Assembly: GCF_003011965.1 (NCBI RefSeq)
Contig: NZ_PXWG01000007.1
Location: forward strand, 1-64,000
Length of the DNA: 64,000 bases
Source: Streptosporangium nondiastaticum
GTDB taxonomy: Bacteria; Actinomycetota; Actinomycetes; Streptomycetales; Streptomycetaceae
Direction: 5' to 3'
Position numbers and translations under genes: made by a program. How positions within the stretch are numbered: position 1 is the first letter of the stretch; each line of letters opens with the position of its first letter. This document shows positions 8,343 to 17,365 of the stretch, piece by piece. Under the pieces are notes generated by a model. It ran no database searches, had not been told where the DNA came from, and saw nothing but the letters and a program-made list of their open reading frames with translations.

Positions 8343-8533
8343 TGCGTACTGGTCCAACGCATAGGAGATGCCGGGACCGGGGCCCGATAACAAAAACTTG
8401 TGAACGCGTTTTTCTCCGGCCGGCTGAGAGGGCGGCTCGACGGCCGCCCGCCGGCCCGCGGGTGAGCCGTTGTCAGTGCCGTATGGCAGGGTCTTTCGCA
8501 CGAGCAGGGAACGAACGGAACGAGGAGTTCGCG

Positions 8534-9613
8534 ATGACGGGGGCCTGGGACGAGGCGCGCGTGGTGGAGCTGGCGCGGCGGCTGAGGAAGGCGGAGACCG
8601 GCGGCTGGAGCGGGCCGGAGCTGCGGGCCGTGGTGGAGGGCCTCGACTGGCAGTGGGATGACGGCCCTGCCGGACCGCGGCTGGTCACGGGCCGGGAGGC
8701 GGATGCGTCCTCGCGATGGGCGCCCCGGCTGCGCCCGGTGGGCCGCTTCGAGAAGGACTACGTGCACGGTGGCCTGGAATACGTGGGGCTGTATGTGCCC
8801 GTCGCGCTGCCGGAGGGCGGTGCCGTGGGGAAGGCCGCGGCCTTCCGCGCGATCGCCGAGGCGCTGACGGAGGAGTTCGGCCCCGCACCCCTCATGGGTG
8901 CGTACGGCGACCCCGGGCCGTTCTACGACTCCGCCCCGCTGTGGGGCAGCCCGTTCCTCCGCTGGCGCGAGCGGGAGAACACGCTGGAGCTGCACGCCGG
9001 CGAGCACGGTCCCGAGCTGCTGCTGCAGCCGACCGACCCGGTGGAGAACTGGTTCTGGCGGCAGGGGCACGGCGAGCACTACGCACTCGGCGGGTTCTTC
9101 GGCTCCCGCCGCGTCTCCGCCAACGCGGGCATGGGGTATCCCGGCCGCTGGCGCACCGACGACTGGGACGTCTTCGCCCGCGCGCTCGGCGACTTCCTCG
9201 ACACTCTCCCGGCGGAGACCCACGCCCTCGGCATCGAGCTGGACCTGGGTTTCCACGCCCTGGTGCCCGGCACCTACGGGCCGATCCTGTTCCACCTCGC
9301 GTGCGGTGAACGACTGGAGATCGTCTACGAACCGGTGCGGACCGGCGAGGGCATAGCCGATCCGAGCTCCTTCGGCTGGATCCCGCACACCACCCGCCCG
9401 GCCGCCCTGGACCACTGGCTCGAAGCGCCTTACCACTCCGGGGACTTCGGCATCGGCGAGGTGGACGGCAGCCGGCTGGCGCGGATGATGGTCGACACCC
9501 TGCGTGACCTGGGAGTCTCCTCCCCGAAGGACCTCAGTCTGAGCGACCACGCTCAGCAGGTGGGGGACTATCACGTCGACTACTACGGCCTGACCCTGGA
9601 GGAGAACCCGTAA
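8534..9613 (+). CDS. Hypothetical protein
   Basis: I do not recognise the family of this 359-residue protein. It has no signal peptide or membrane segment, is acidic, and contains tryptophan-rich stretches (GLDWQWDDGPAGP, ENWFWRQGHGEHYALGGFFG) of the sort seen in actinobacterial DUF proteins linked to toxin immunity or cytosolic housekeeping, though no such partner is adjacent. The ATG at 8534 follows CGAGGAG at 6 bases, so the upstream in-frame extension is not translated. The gene is divergent from the CAP-domain gene and ends about 60 bases before a strong hairpin. Confidence 0.75.
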   Translation: MTGAWDEARVVELARRLRKAETGGWSGPELRAVVEGLDWQWDDGPAGPRLVTGREADASSRWAPRLRPVGRFEKDYVHGGLEYVGLYVPVALPEGGAVGKAAAFRAIAEALTEEFGPAPLMGAYGDPGPFYDSAPLWGSPFLRWRERENTLELHAGEHGPELLLQPTDPVENWFWRQGHGEHYALGGFFGSRRVSANAGMGYPGRWRTDDWDVFARALGDFLDTLPAETHALGIELDLGFHALVPGTYGPILFHLACGERLEIVYEPVRTGEGIADPSSFGWIPHTTRPAALDHWLEAPYHSGDFGIGEVDGSRLARMMVDTLRDLGVSSPKDLSLSDHAQQVGDYHVDYYGLTLEENP

Positions 9614-9672
9614 TCCGTGATGCGTAACCCGTAGGCAAGACGCCGCACGGCCGGGAGACCGGGAGACGACGA

Positions 9673-9700
9673 AGCCGGGGTACCTGACGGCACCCCGGCT
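9673..9700. terminator. Hairpin terminator between convergent genes
   Basis: A perfect 9-bp stem (AGCCGGGGT / ACCCCGGCT) with a 10-base loop follows the hypothetical gene and faces the convergent TerD-domain gene; it can serve both directions. Confidence 0.75.
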
Positions 9701-9792
9701 CGACATCGAAGGTGAGGAAAGCGAACGGACTAATTCTGGGAGATTTTGAGAAGGAAGCCCGTTCATGGCCTCGCCGAGGCTCAGGTTAGCAG

Positions 9793-11985
9793 TCAGCCGG
9801 GGATCAGGTCGCGCAGATTTTCCGGGGTGAAGACCCGGGAGCCCGGATGGAGCCCGTCCGGGCGTTCCAGCCCGATGTACGTGACGGGCTCGTCCGGTAC
9901 GGTCTTGCCGTCCCACAAGGTGGTGGCCGTGGCGTGGCCGGCCATCAGATCAGCGAGGTACCGGACCGTGAGGTAGTCACGCTCGACGACGCCGCGCAGC
10001 AGCGCGGCGACCGTCACGCGGTTTCCCTCGACCCGGTTGGCGCTCGGGGCGCCCTTGAGGTACAGGTGCAGCCACTTGGCCCGCCAGCGGCCGTCGCTCC
10101 CGCGCAGGAACGCCAGCGGCAGAGCGACACGACCCGGGCCGCGCAGCTCCGACTTCATGCGCACGGTGCGTGCCTCGAAGGGGCGGCCCTGCTGCTCGGT
10201 CTCGCGCAGCATGAAGCCGAAGAAGGATTCCTCGACCTCCTCGAAGCCCTCTCCCGAGAAGATGTAGACCTGCGGGACGACGTACGTGCCGCGGACCGCC
10301 CCCAGGCGCAGGTTGATGAACTCCGATGCGCCGTCGGGCGCGTTGGTGATGTCGCCGGAGTGCTCGCCTTCGAGTTCGGAGAGGTTGGTGTAGGACAGCC
10401 AGCTGATGGTGGCGTACGAGTCGTCCAGCATCAGCGCCGACAGGTCGTAGTCGGTGCTGCAGGCGGTCTGCTTCCAGTAGACGAAGAACCGCAGCAGTTC
10501 ACCGTCGACGGGGGAGAGGGAACCGCGGGGCAGCACGCCCATACCGGCGGCCGTCGCCTTGCCGCTGAGCGGGAGTGCGACGTCGAGGACGCCGGGATCG
10601 ATCAGCAGGTGCCCGGGCCGGGGGAGGCGGCGGCGCGTCTCGGCGTCCAGGGCGGCGGTCAGGCGCTCGCGCTCGGGCGGCAGCACGGGCGGGCGGGTGT
10701 CAGCGGTGACCCAGGCCCGGCCGAGGCGGTTGACGAACACGCGCTGCTCGCCGGCCTCCTGCTCCAGGCGGTTGTGGAAGTGCTCGCGGACGGACAGCAG
10801 GACCCGGCCGGAGACCTGCGGGGCGACCTGCTCGGCGGCGGCCACGACGGCGTCCCGCTCCTCCTGGGTGCGGCACGTGCGGAGCAGGCGGTCCAGGGAG
10901 CGGAACAGCATGCCCGGGGCGGCCGTCAGCAGGCGCGCCGCACCGGTGACGTCGTCCGCGCCGAGCAGTTCCTCGACGTGGCTGTCGAAGGCCCGGGCCT
11001 GCTTCTCGCCCCGGGCCACGGCGAACACGTCGGCGGCGTGCGGCCAGCGAGGGTACTCGTGCGGGTGGAGGCGCTCGCCGAGCCGCTTGAACATCTCGCG
11101 GTGCGTCGCGACGTCGGCGAGCTTAGCGGGGGCCTGCGCGACGACCGCGTCGAGGGCGGCGAGCAGGGCGCGGCGCACCGGCCGGGACAGCGAGCGGAAC
11201 CGGGTCGGTTCGGTGAGGGTCACGTCGCCGTCCGACAGGGCGCAGGCCAGGCGGAGCACATCGGTGACGGTGTCCACCAGGAGGCTTGCGCCGGCGTCGA
11301 GGCGGGCGAGGTTGACGACGGCGCGGTTCTCCCGGACCGGGATCGCCTCGGGCCGGGGGCCGTCGACGCAGTGCCCGGCGAGCAGCCGAAGGTCGCGCAG
11401 GCCCTCCTCGCCCAGCGGCGTGGTGCTGCCGGCCAGGGCCAGATACAGGGCGGTGACCTCGTCCTCCAAGGCGCCACCCAGGTGAAGGACCGTCATGCGG
11501 TCCCCTGCGGCCGCGATCAGCTCGTCGTGAGCGGCCAGCATCTCGGCGTACGTGTGCTGGTAGCTGCCGTACGAAGGGAGGGTGAGCAGGTCGATCACGC
11601 CGGTGCTGAGCTGGGCGAGCGTACGGTCGTGTGACGCGTCGTCGGACAGCGCCTCGGCGACGCACCGCATCCAGAAGTCGAACGTGTCCGGCACGTTGGC
11701 CGGGAAGTCGACGAAGTACACGTTGTGCTGCACGTGGTCGCCGACCATCTCGCGGACGGTGTCCAGCGTCCGCGCGGCGACCTGGCGGACCGTCTCCCCG
11801 GACAGCCCCGACAACTGCTCCAGCAGATCGGCGGAGAGCTTGAAGCCCACGGACAACAGCGTGGCGTCGAACTGCCGCGCCACAACACCGCTATGCCCTG
11901 CCGGACCGGCCGGTCCGGCAGGGCCGGAGGGCATGGGGAGGCGGCGGGCATGCCGGATGACCAGGGGTTCGAGGCGGTGGACCAT
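9793..11985 (-). CDS. TerD-domain protein, MXAN_6230/SCO0854-like
   Basis: This 730-residue protein matches the large actinobacterial and myxobacterial proteins in which a long helical region (residues about 35-470, with conserved LPSYGSYQHTYAEMLAAHDE and IPVRENRAVVN) precedes a C-terminal TerD-like domain. The TerD part is recognised from STDYDLSALMLDDS, the SYTNLSELEGEHSGD segment and ASEFINLRL, carrying the acidic residues that bind calcium in TerD proteins. Such proteins belong to tellurite-resistance-like stress systems whose role is debated. The RING-type zinc finger found in some relatives is not visible here. The start at 11985 leads into a GPAGPAGPAG stretch and has no strong ribosome binding site; ATG 11934 is an alternative. 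It stands alone between convergent and divergent neighbours. Confidence 0.75.
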   Translation of the reverse strand: MVHRLEPLVIRHARRLPMPSGPAGPAGPAGHSGVVARQFDATLLSVGFKLSADLLEQLSGLSGETVRQVAARTLDTVREMVGDHVQHNVYFVDFPANVPDTFDFWMRCVAEALSDDASHDRTLAQLSTGVIDLLTLPSYGSYQHTYAEMLAAHDELIAAAGDRMTVLHLGGALEDEVTALYLALAGSTTPLGEEGLRDLRLLAGHCVDGPRPEAIPVRENRAVVNLARLDAGASLLVDTVTDVLRLACALSDGDVTLTEPTRFRSLSRPVRRALLAALDAVVAQAPAKLADVATHREMFKRLGERLHPHEYPRWPHAADVFAVARGEKQARAFDSHVEELLGADDVTGAARLLTAAPGMLFRSLDRLLRTCRTQEERDAVVAAAEQVAPQVSGRVLLSVREHFHNRLEQEAGEQRVFVNRLGRAWVTADTRPPVLPPERERLTAALDAETRRRLPRPGHLLIDPGVLDVALPLSGKATAAGMGVLPRGSLSPVDGELLRFFVYWKQTACSTDYDLSALMLDDSYATISWLSYTNLSELEGEHSGDITNAPDGASEFINLRLGAVRGTYVVPQVYIFSGEGFEEVEESFFGFMLRETEQQGRPFEARTVRMKSELRGPGRVALPLAFLRGSDGRWRAKWLHLYLKGAPSANRVEGNRVTVAALLRGVVERDYLTVRYLADLMAGHATATTLWDGKTVPDEPVTYIGLERPDGLHPGSRVFTPENLRDLIPG

Positions 11986-12167
11986 CCGGGAATGATCCCA
12001 GCCCGCCCGGGCAGACGCCTACGGGTTTTCGAGCGCGACGTGAGGGCGGGGCCTCTGAGCGGCGGCCGGAGCGATCACTGCTCTTGGGCGCCGGTCACGT
12101 GAGGGGTGGCAACTCCCCCGTACCGAAATGCCTTGGCGAGCTTCGGCAGCGGGGCGACACTGGCGTG

Positions 12168-12620
12168 ATGGCGACCTGGGAACAGTTCGAGAACGAGGCG
12201 AGTGACCTCGCGTCCTTGGTGAGGGCCCGGTTCGAGAGAGCCGAGACGCACGTCCTGGCGACGTTGCGTAAGGACGGCTCGCCACGCGTGAGCGGATCCG
12301 AGATCGCTTTCCTCGGGCCGGACCTGTCGTTCGGGTCGATGCTCAACGCCGTCAAGGCCCTCGACCTGCAGCGGGACGGCCGGTGTGCGATCCATGCTCA
12401 TCCGGGTGAGGGAGGCGACGCCAAGGTGTCCGGGGTCGCGTTCGAGGTGACGGACCCCGAAGAGAAGAAGACCTGCGCGACCGGCGGGGAGCCGCCCGGC
12501 GACTTTCACGCCTTCCGCCTCGACATCCGTGAGGTCGTGCTCACGGCCGTCGAGGACGGCGAGCTCGTCGTCCGGCTCTGGCGGCCGGGCCTGCCCGTGA
12601 AGACTTTCCGCCGCACTTGA
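12168..12620 (+). CDS. Pyridoxamine 5'-phosphate oxidase family protein
   Basis: The 150-residue protein has the split-barrel flavin-binding fold of the PPOX family: an N-terminal helix, then THVLATLRKDGSPRVSGSEIAF, which is the first two strands, and a downstream RCAIHAHPGE strand. Members bind FMN, F420 or haem and include general nitro- or quinone-reducing enzymes; the cofactor cannot be decided here. The ATG at 12168 matches the family start; the longer frame upstream has no support. The gene is divergent from the TerD-domain gene and convergent with nadE, with a strong hairpin between. Confidence 0.8.
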   Translation: MATWEQFENEASDLASLVRARFERAETHVLATLRKDGSPRVSGSEIAFLGPDLSFGSMLNAVKALDLQRDGRCAIHAHPGEGGDAKVSGVAFEVTDPEEKKTCATGGEPPGDFHAFRLDIREVVLTAVEDGELVVRLWRPGLPVKTFRRT

Positions 12621-12660
12621 TCACCATCAACTGCGCACCGGGCGATTCCCTCTGCGGCGG

Positions 12661-12702
12661 CCGCCGCCCGGTTCCGTGACCCGGCACGGAACCCGGCGGC
12701 GG
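12661..12702. terminator. Hairpin terminator between convergent genes
   Basis: An 18-bp inverted repeat with one mismatch (left arm 12661-12678, right arm 12685-12702, 6-base loop) lies between the PPOX-family gene and nadE and should terminate both. Confidence 0.75.
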
Positions 12703-12715
12703 ATCCGGCGAGTCG

Positions 12716-13549
12716 TTACCGGGGAGCGAGGGGGAGCCGGCGCTTGTGGTCGGTGAGGCGGTAGCGGCGGACGATCGTTTCGAAGGCCCGGTCGTCCACC
12801 GGCTTGCCCTCCAGGAAGTCGTCGATGTCGTCGTAGGTGACCCCGAGAGCGTCCTCGTCGGCCTTGCCCGGGTCGAGGGTCTCCAGGTCGGCCGTCGGGG
12901 TCTTCCACACCAGCTCGGCGGGTGCGCCCAGCGCGTCCGCGACGGCGCGCACCCGGCGCTTGGTCAGGCCGGTCAGCGGGACCAGGTCGGCGGCGCCGTC
13001 GCCGAACTTGGTGAAGAAGCCGGAGACCGCCTCGGCGGCGTGGTCCGTGCCGACGACCAGGCCGTCGTGCGCGCCGGCCACCGCGTACTGGGCGATCATG
13101 CGCTGCCGTGCCTTGATGTTGCCGTGCACGAAGTCCTGGTGGTGGTCGTCGCGGAAGGCCACGCCGGCGGCCAGCGCCGCGTCGAGGGCGGCGTCGCTCG
13201 CGGGCTTGATGTCCACCGTCAGCACGTGATCGGCGCGGATGAACGAGAGCGCGAGCTGGGCGTCGTGCTCGTCGGCCTGGACCCCGTAGGGCAGTCGCAT
13301 CGCGTAGAACCGCGCCTCGTGCCCGGCGGCCCGGGCCCGCTCGACCGCGAGCTGGCACAGCCGGCCCGCGGTGGTGGAGTCGACGCCGCCGCTGATGCCG
13401 AGCACGAGGGACCGCAGACCGGTGGAGGTCAGCCGCTCGGTGAGGAAGGCCACCCGGCGCTCGATCTCCCGCTCGGCCTCGAAGGTCTCGGCGACCTCGA
13501 GTTCCCGGGCTATCTCCTGCTGCAGGGCGATGGACGCCGGCTCGCTCAC
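12716..13549 (-). CDS. nadE: Ammonia-dependent NAD+ synthetase
   Basis: This 277-residue enzyme makes NAD+ from nicotinic acid adenine dinucleotide, ATP and ammonia in the cytosol. The ATP-pyrophosphatase loop [15 protein letters not shown] is at about residues 49-63, and other conserved segments include [37 protein letters not shown] and [17 protein letters not shown]. Length is that of the short, glutaminase-free class (about 270 residues). The GTG start at 13549 follows AAGGAG at 5 bases. It appears to be monocistronic, with an NmrA-like gene about 100 bases upstream on the same strand. Confidence 0.96.
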   Translation of the reverse strand: MSEPASIALQQEIARELEVAETFEAEREIERRVAFLTERLTSTGLRSLVLGISGGVDSTTAGRLCQLAVERARAAGHEARFYAMRLPYGVQADEHDAQLALSFIRADHVLTVDIKPASDAALDAALAAGVAFRDDHHQDFVHGNIKARQRMIAQYAVAGAHDGLVVGTDHAAEAVSGFFTKFGDGAADLVPLTGLTKRRVRAVADALGAPAELVWKTPTADLETLDPGKADEDALGVTYDDIDDFLEGKPVDDRAFETIVRRYRLTDHKRRLPLAPR

Positions 13550-13651
13550 GTCTGCTCCTTGTTCCGGTTCACGATGTGCTGCCGCCCACCCTAGCCAGAG
13601 CGTGCCGGAGGCACGGCACCGGAGGCGTCCATCGCCCGCCTCCGGCGCCTG

Positions 13652-14527
13652 TCACCTTCCGAGCAGCGGACGCAGCCGGGCGTGAGCCCACCCGCTGAGC
13701 GAGGTGGGGGTGGTGGTGAGCAGGTCGCGCGGCTGCTCGGGCACCAGGCCGCGTGATCCGGCGGTCATCCCGACGATGCCCTCCACGGCCGACGGAGGCA
13801 TCCCGGCCGCTCGCAGCGCGTCCCGCACGGCGTCCTCGCTGACGGGGTTCAGCCGGACCGGGTGCCCGAGCGCCTCGCTGAGGATCCGTGCGACCTGGTC
13901 GAAGGTGAGGTCCTCCGGCCCGTGGACGGCCTGCACCACCCGGCCCCGCCACGCCTCGCTCAGCAGCCGGGCCGCGACGACATCGCCGATGTCGCGCGGA
14001 TCCACCCATGGCATCCGGAAGCCGGGATCGAACGCGGTGGTCAGGACGCCCTTGGAGAGTCCTTCGAGGTCGAGCAGCAGGTTGGTGAAGAAGTACGCGC
14101 ACCGGAGGTGCAGCACATCCACCCCGGTGGCGTCCAGCTGCTCCTCGATCCCCGCCAGAGCGTCGATGTGGCCGACCCCGTGCCGCTTCTCCGCCCCGAT
14201 GCTGCTCAGCAGCACCACTCGCCCTACGTCGCCTTTCCCGGCGGCCTCCACCAACGGCGCCGCGGTCCGCAGTGAGGTCCCGACCGGATCCGCCGCCGAG
14301 TGCGGCGTGGGATCGACCCAGAAGACGGACCGCGCCTCCGACACGGCGTCCCGGACGAATCCGGCGTCCGTCAGGTCACCCTGGTGCACATCGACCCGCT
14401 TGCGGGTCGCCTCGCCCAGGCGGGCCGGGTCGCGGACCAGGACGCGGGGACGGACGCCGGCCTGGAGCAGCAGCCGCACCACGCGCGATCCCACGTGGCC
14501 GGTCGGTGTGGTGACCACGATGCTCAT
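13652..14527 (-). CDS. NmrA-like NAD(P)-binding protein (atypical SDR)
   Basis: The 291-residue protein starts with a Rossmann strand and dinucleotide loop (IVVTTPTGHVGSRVVRLL) and continues with the NmrA-type pattern VVLLSSIGAEKRHGVGHIDALAGIEEQL and LRCAYFFTNLLLD, lacking the catalytic Y-x-x-x-K of classical SDRs. Such proteins act as NAD(P)H quinone oxidoreductases or redox sensors. GGAG lies 6 bases before the ATG. No partner is obvious; a possible TetR or MarR regulator is not adjacent. Confidence 0.85.
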   Translation of the reverse strand: MSIVVTTPTGHVGSRVVRLLLQAGVRPRVLVRDPARLGEATRKRVDVHQGDLTDAGFVRDAVSEARSVFWVDPTPHSAADPVGTSLRTAAPLVEAAGKGDVGRVVLLSSIGAEKRHGVGHIDALAGIEEQLDATGVDVLHLRCAYFFTNLLLDLEGLSKGVLTTAFDPGFRMPWVDPRDIGDVVAARLLSEAWRGRVVQAVHGPEDLTFDQVARILSEALGHPVRLNPVSEDAVRDALRAAGMPPSAVEGIVGMTAGSRGLVPEQPRDLLTTTPTSLSGWAHARLRPLLGR

Positions 14528-14705
14528 CGAGACTCCGTTCCGTGGACTTCTCCGGCGATCTGAGCGCTTCCGAGCGCTTCAGGGTCCGCGTGCCCGTCCG
14601 GAGCGGACCCGAATCCGGTACCACAGCGGGCACCCTGCGATTATCGGCAGTCACTTACGGTAATCCATGCCCCGGCGCTCCCCTTGTTCAGCAGCCTCAG
14701 CAGCC

Positions 14706-16325
14706 TCAGCAGCCGCGCGCGAGCCATTCCGGGCGGCCCGCGCCGCGCGGCATCAGGATCGTACGGAAGGCGCCCGGCGTCTCGGACATGACGACCTGGT
14801 CGGTGACGCCCTGATAGCGGCCGCACGGAGTGTCGGCGGTGAAGGTCTCCGGGTCGAGGTAGGCGTGGAGTTCGCCGGTGCCGGCGAGTTCGCGGGCGTG
14901 GTCCTTGCCGAGGATGCCGAGGCTCAGGATCCACAGGGCGACCCGCGTGAGGGAGACGTGCACGCGGTAGCTGCCGCCCTCCGTGGCGCGCCGCATCAGC
15001 GCGGCGATGATGCCGGTGGTGGCCAGCCACGGCACGAGGTAGTCGTTGACGACCTTGATCGGGGGCAGCGCCGGGTTGTCGTCGGTGCCTTCGAGGTTCA
15101 TCATGCCGGCCACACAGCCGGCGGTCTGGTCGAAGCCCACGCGGTTCGCCCAGGGGCCGTGCTGGCCGTGCAGGCTGACGGTGGCGTGGATGATGCCGGG
15201 CCGGATCTCCGCCGCTTCCTGCGAGGTCAGGCCCATGCGCTCCAGGTAGCCGGCGCGGTGGTTGGCGTAGAAGACGTCGGTGCCGCGCAGCAGTTCCCGC
15301 AGGACGGCCGCGGACTGCGGGTCGCGGTCGTACGCGAGGGTGGCGGAGCGCACGCCGACCTGGGCGGTGTAGTAGAGGATGTCGTTCTCGAACTGGCCGG
15401 GGCGCCAGATGTTGAGCGCGTCCGCGCCGTGCTGGGCCATGGTGCGGCCGATGGCGGCGCCGGCGATGACGTGGCCCAGGCCCAGGGCGCGCACGCCGTC
15501 CAGCGGCTGGGCGGCGCCGGGCGGCAGCGGCTCGGGGTCGCTGTCGCCGATCTTCTCGACCTCGATCAGGGGCATGCCGGCCAGGACGTCGCGGTACTGC
15601 CGGGTGCCGAGGAACTCGCGGGTGCTGCGCAGCATCGGCATGACGACACCGGCGTCGGCACCCGCCCGCTCCAGCTCCGCGCCGTCCCAGCGGGCGATGG
15701 CGTTGGAGATGGCCAAGGCGTCGTCGGGGGCGCCCAGGAGTTTCAGGGTGCGGGACTTGAGCGCCGGGTAGACGTTGAGCGGCATCACCCAGCGACCGTC
15801 GCCCGCGCGGTAGAAGGAGAGGGCGAAGGGGTCGTCGGGGGCGGCGACGGGGTAGCCGTTGAGCTTCTCCCACTTGCCGTCGTAGAAGGGGCACAGCCGG
15901 TGCGGGGCCTTGCGCAGGTCCATGGCGACGTCCTGGCCGGGACCGCCGCGGTGCTGCCACAGCTTGGCCAGGGCGACGGACTTGGCGGTGAGGCCGAGGG
16001 CGGGGGCGGCGGCCAGTCGTAGGGCGGAGGGGACGACCGGGTCGGCGCCGGTGAAGGAGACGGTGCCTCCGGCGTCCTGTTCGCTCATGCCGACGCCGCC
16101 GAGGACGTCGTTCAACGCGGCGTGGATGTCGAAGTCGTCGCCGCTCTCGCCGGTGACCGGGTTGTCGAGCGCGGCCTCGATCTTGCGGGTGAGCTCAGCG
16201 GACTTCATGGGCTCGGTGCTTTCGGTGCTTTCGGTGCTTTCGGTGCTTTCGGTGCTTTCGGTGCTTTCGCTGTTCTCGGTGACGAGCTCGGTCTGCGGGG
16301 TGCTCTCGGTGAGCTTGGTGTGCAT
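14706..16325 (-). CDS. CaiB/BaiF family CoA-transferase with repeat-rich N terminus
   Basis: This 539-residue protein is a class III CoA-transferase: conserved parts include GLGHVIAGAAIGRTMAQHGADALNIW, the region around YANHRAGYLERMGL and GRYQGVTDQVVMSETPG. It is longer than the usual 380-450 residues because of an N-terminal extension that begins with six STE tripeptides encoded by a 9-bp tandem repeat (16213-16266). It should move CoA between carboxylic acids. The ATG at 16325 has AAAGG at 8 bases; the frame upstream is a shadow of the preceding gene. It is the third gene of an operon with a hydroxyacyl-CoA dehydrogenase (20-base gap) and acetoacetate decarboxylase, suggesting catabolism of a carnitine-, crotonobetaine- or keto-acid-like compound. 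Confidence 0.85.
   Translation of the reverse strand: MHTKLTESTPQTELVTENSESTESTESTESTESTESTEPMKSAELTRKIEAALDNPVTGESGDDFDIHAALNDVLGGVGMSEQDAGGTVSFTGADPVVPSALRLAAAPALGLTAKSVALAKLWQHRGGPGQDVAMDLRKAPHRLCPFYDGKWEKLNGYPVAAPDDPFALSFYRAGDGRWVMPLNVYPALKSRTLKLLGAPDDALAISNAIARWDGAELERAGADAGVVMPMLRSTREFLGTRQYRDVLAGMPLIEVEKIGDSDPEPLPPGAAQPLDGVRALGLGHVIAGAAIGRTMAQHGADALNIWRPGQFENDILYYTAQVGVRSATLAYDRDPQSAAVLRELLRGTDVFYANHRAGYLERMGLTSQEAAEIRPGIIHATVSLHGQHGPWANRVGFDQTAGCVAGMMNLEGTDDNPALPPIKVVNDYLVPWLATTGIIAALMRRATEGGSYRVHVSLTRVALWILSLGILGKDHARELAGTGELHAYLDPETFTADTPCGRYQGVTDQVVMSETPGAFRTILMPRGAGRPEWLARGC
16213..16266. repeat. Six 9-bp tandem repeats inside coding region
   Basis: Six perfect copies of TCGGTGCTT encode (on the minus strand) consecutive Ser-Thr-Glu units near the N terminus of the CoA-transferase. 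Because the unit is a multiple of three, copy-number changes lengthen or shorten the tail without shifting frame. Confidence 0.95.
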
Positions 16326-16345
16326 CGGGCTGCCTTTCTGGGCGC

Positions 16346-17347
16346 TCACGCCCGGGCGCGAGCGCCGGAGGTCTTGTCGAGGGCGCGCATCAGGGCGATC
16401 TGCGCGCGGTCGCGGCGGGCGGCCAGCTCGTGGACGGGCGCGTCCCCGAAGGCCTGCTCCGCCTGCTCGGTCAGCAGGGCGACGGTGGGCTCGTCGAAGG
16501 AGGGGGCGCCGAGGCCCGGCCAGGACGCTTCCATGGCGCGGCCCAGGTGCTGGATGAAGTGCGGCAGACCGCCGGGCCCGCCGCCGAGGTGGAAGGTGCG
16601 GAAGGGGCCGGCGGCCGCCCAGCGCAGCCCGATGGAGTCGGTGACGATCTCGTCGAGCTCGGCCTCCGTCACGACGCCTTCGGCCACCAGGTGCACGCAT
16701 TCGCGGAAGAGCGCGGACTGCAGGCGGTTGGCGACGAAGCCGGGGACCTCCTTGCGCAGGATCTGCGGCTTCTTGCCGAGCGCCGTGTAGAAGGCGTGGG
16801 CCCGGCGGAGGGTCTGCTCCGAGGTCCGCTCGCCGGGGACGATCTCCACCAGCGGTACGAGGTGCGGCGGGTTGAACGGGTGGCCGACGACCAGGCGCTC
16901 GGGCTGCCGCATCGCCTCGGCGATCGCGGTCGCGGGGATGCCGGAGGTCGAGGTGGCCAGCAACGCGTGGGCGGGGGCCGCCTGTTCGACGACCTGCCAG
17001 ATCTGCTGCTTCACGGGCAGGCGCTCGGGTCCGTTCTCCTGCACGACGTCGGCGTCCGCGACGGCGGTGGCCGGGTCGGCCTCGAACCGGAGGCGCGCGG
17101 AGAGGTTCTCGGCGGGCAGCCCGAGCTCCGCCAGGGCGGGGGCGATCTCGTCCAGCCCGGCCAGGACCTGCTCCTGTACGCCGGGCCGCGGGTCGCTGAC
17201 GACGACGTCCATGCCGTGGGCCAGGAACAGTCCGGCCCAGGAGATGCCGATCACGCCGGCACCGATGACGGCTGCGCGCCGGTACGGGGCGGGCGCGTCA
17301 ACAGCAGATGTGGCAGTGGTTTGTGCGTTCATGGTGGGTGCGTTCAT
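16346..17347 (-). CDS. 3-hydroxyacyl-CoA dehydrogenase family (carnitine dehydrogenase-like)
   Basis: The 333-residue NAD-dependent enzyme has the Rossmann loop AAVIGAGVIGISWAGLFLAHG at residues about 25-45 and the 3HCDH signature VVGHPFNPPHLVPLVEIVPG followed by KKPQILRKEVPGFVANRLQSALFRE. The single-domain length and the LVPLVEIV segment are also seen in L-carnitine 3-dehydrogenases. It oxidises a 3-hydroxy acid or its CoA ester to the 3-keto form, which fits the beta-keto-acid decarboxylase encoded just upstream. The first codons allow ATG at 17347 or 17332; the former lies 18 bases from the previous gene. Middle gene of the three-gene operon. Confidence 0.85.
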   Translation of the reverse strand: MNAPTMNAQTTATSAVDAPAPYRRAAVIGAGVIGISWAGLFLAHGMDVVVSDPRPGVQEQVLAGLDEIAPALAELGLPAENLSARLRFEADPATAVADADVVQENGPERLPVKQQIWQVVEQAAPAHALLATSTSGIPATAIAEAMRQPERLVVGHPFNPPHLVPLVEIVPGERTSEQTLRRAHAFYTALGKKPQILRKEVPGFVANRLQSALFRECVHLVAEGVVTEAELDEIVTDSIGLRWAAAGPFRTFHLGGGPGGLPHFIQHLGRAMEASWPGLGAPSFDEPTVALLTEQAEQAFGDAPVHELAARRDRAQIALMRALDKTSGARARA

Positions 17348-17365
17348 GGCGGGTGCACCGGCCTT

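Noticed and set aside
12627..13358. 243-codon frame overlapping nadE
   Set aside because: Arg/Gly-rich composition and no motifs; it is a frame shadow of the intact nadE.
16326..16700. N-terminal extension of the CoA-transferase to 664 residues
   Set aside because: The extra codons overlap the preceding dehydrogenase gene and contain no CoA-transferase motifs; ATG 16325 has its own ribosome binding site.
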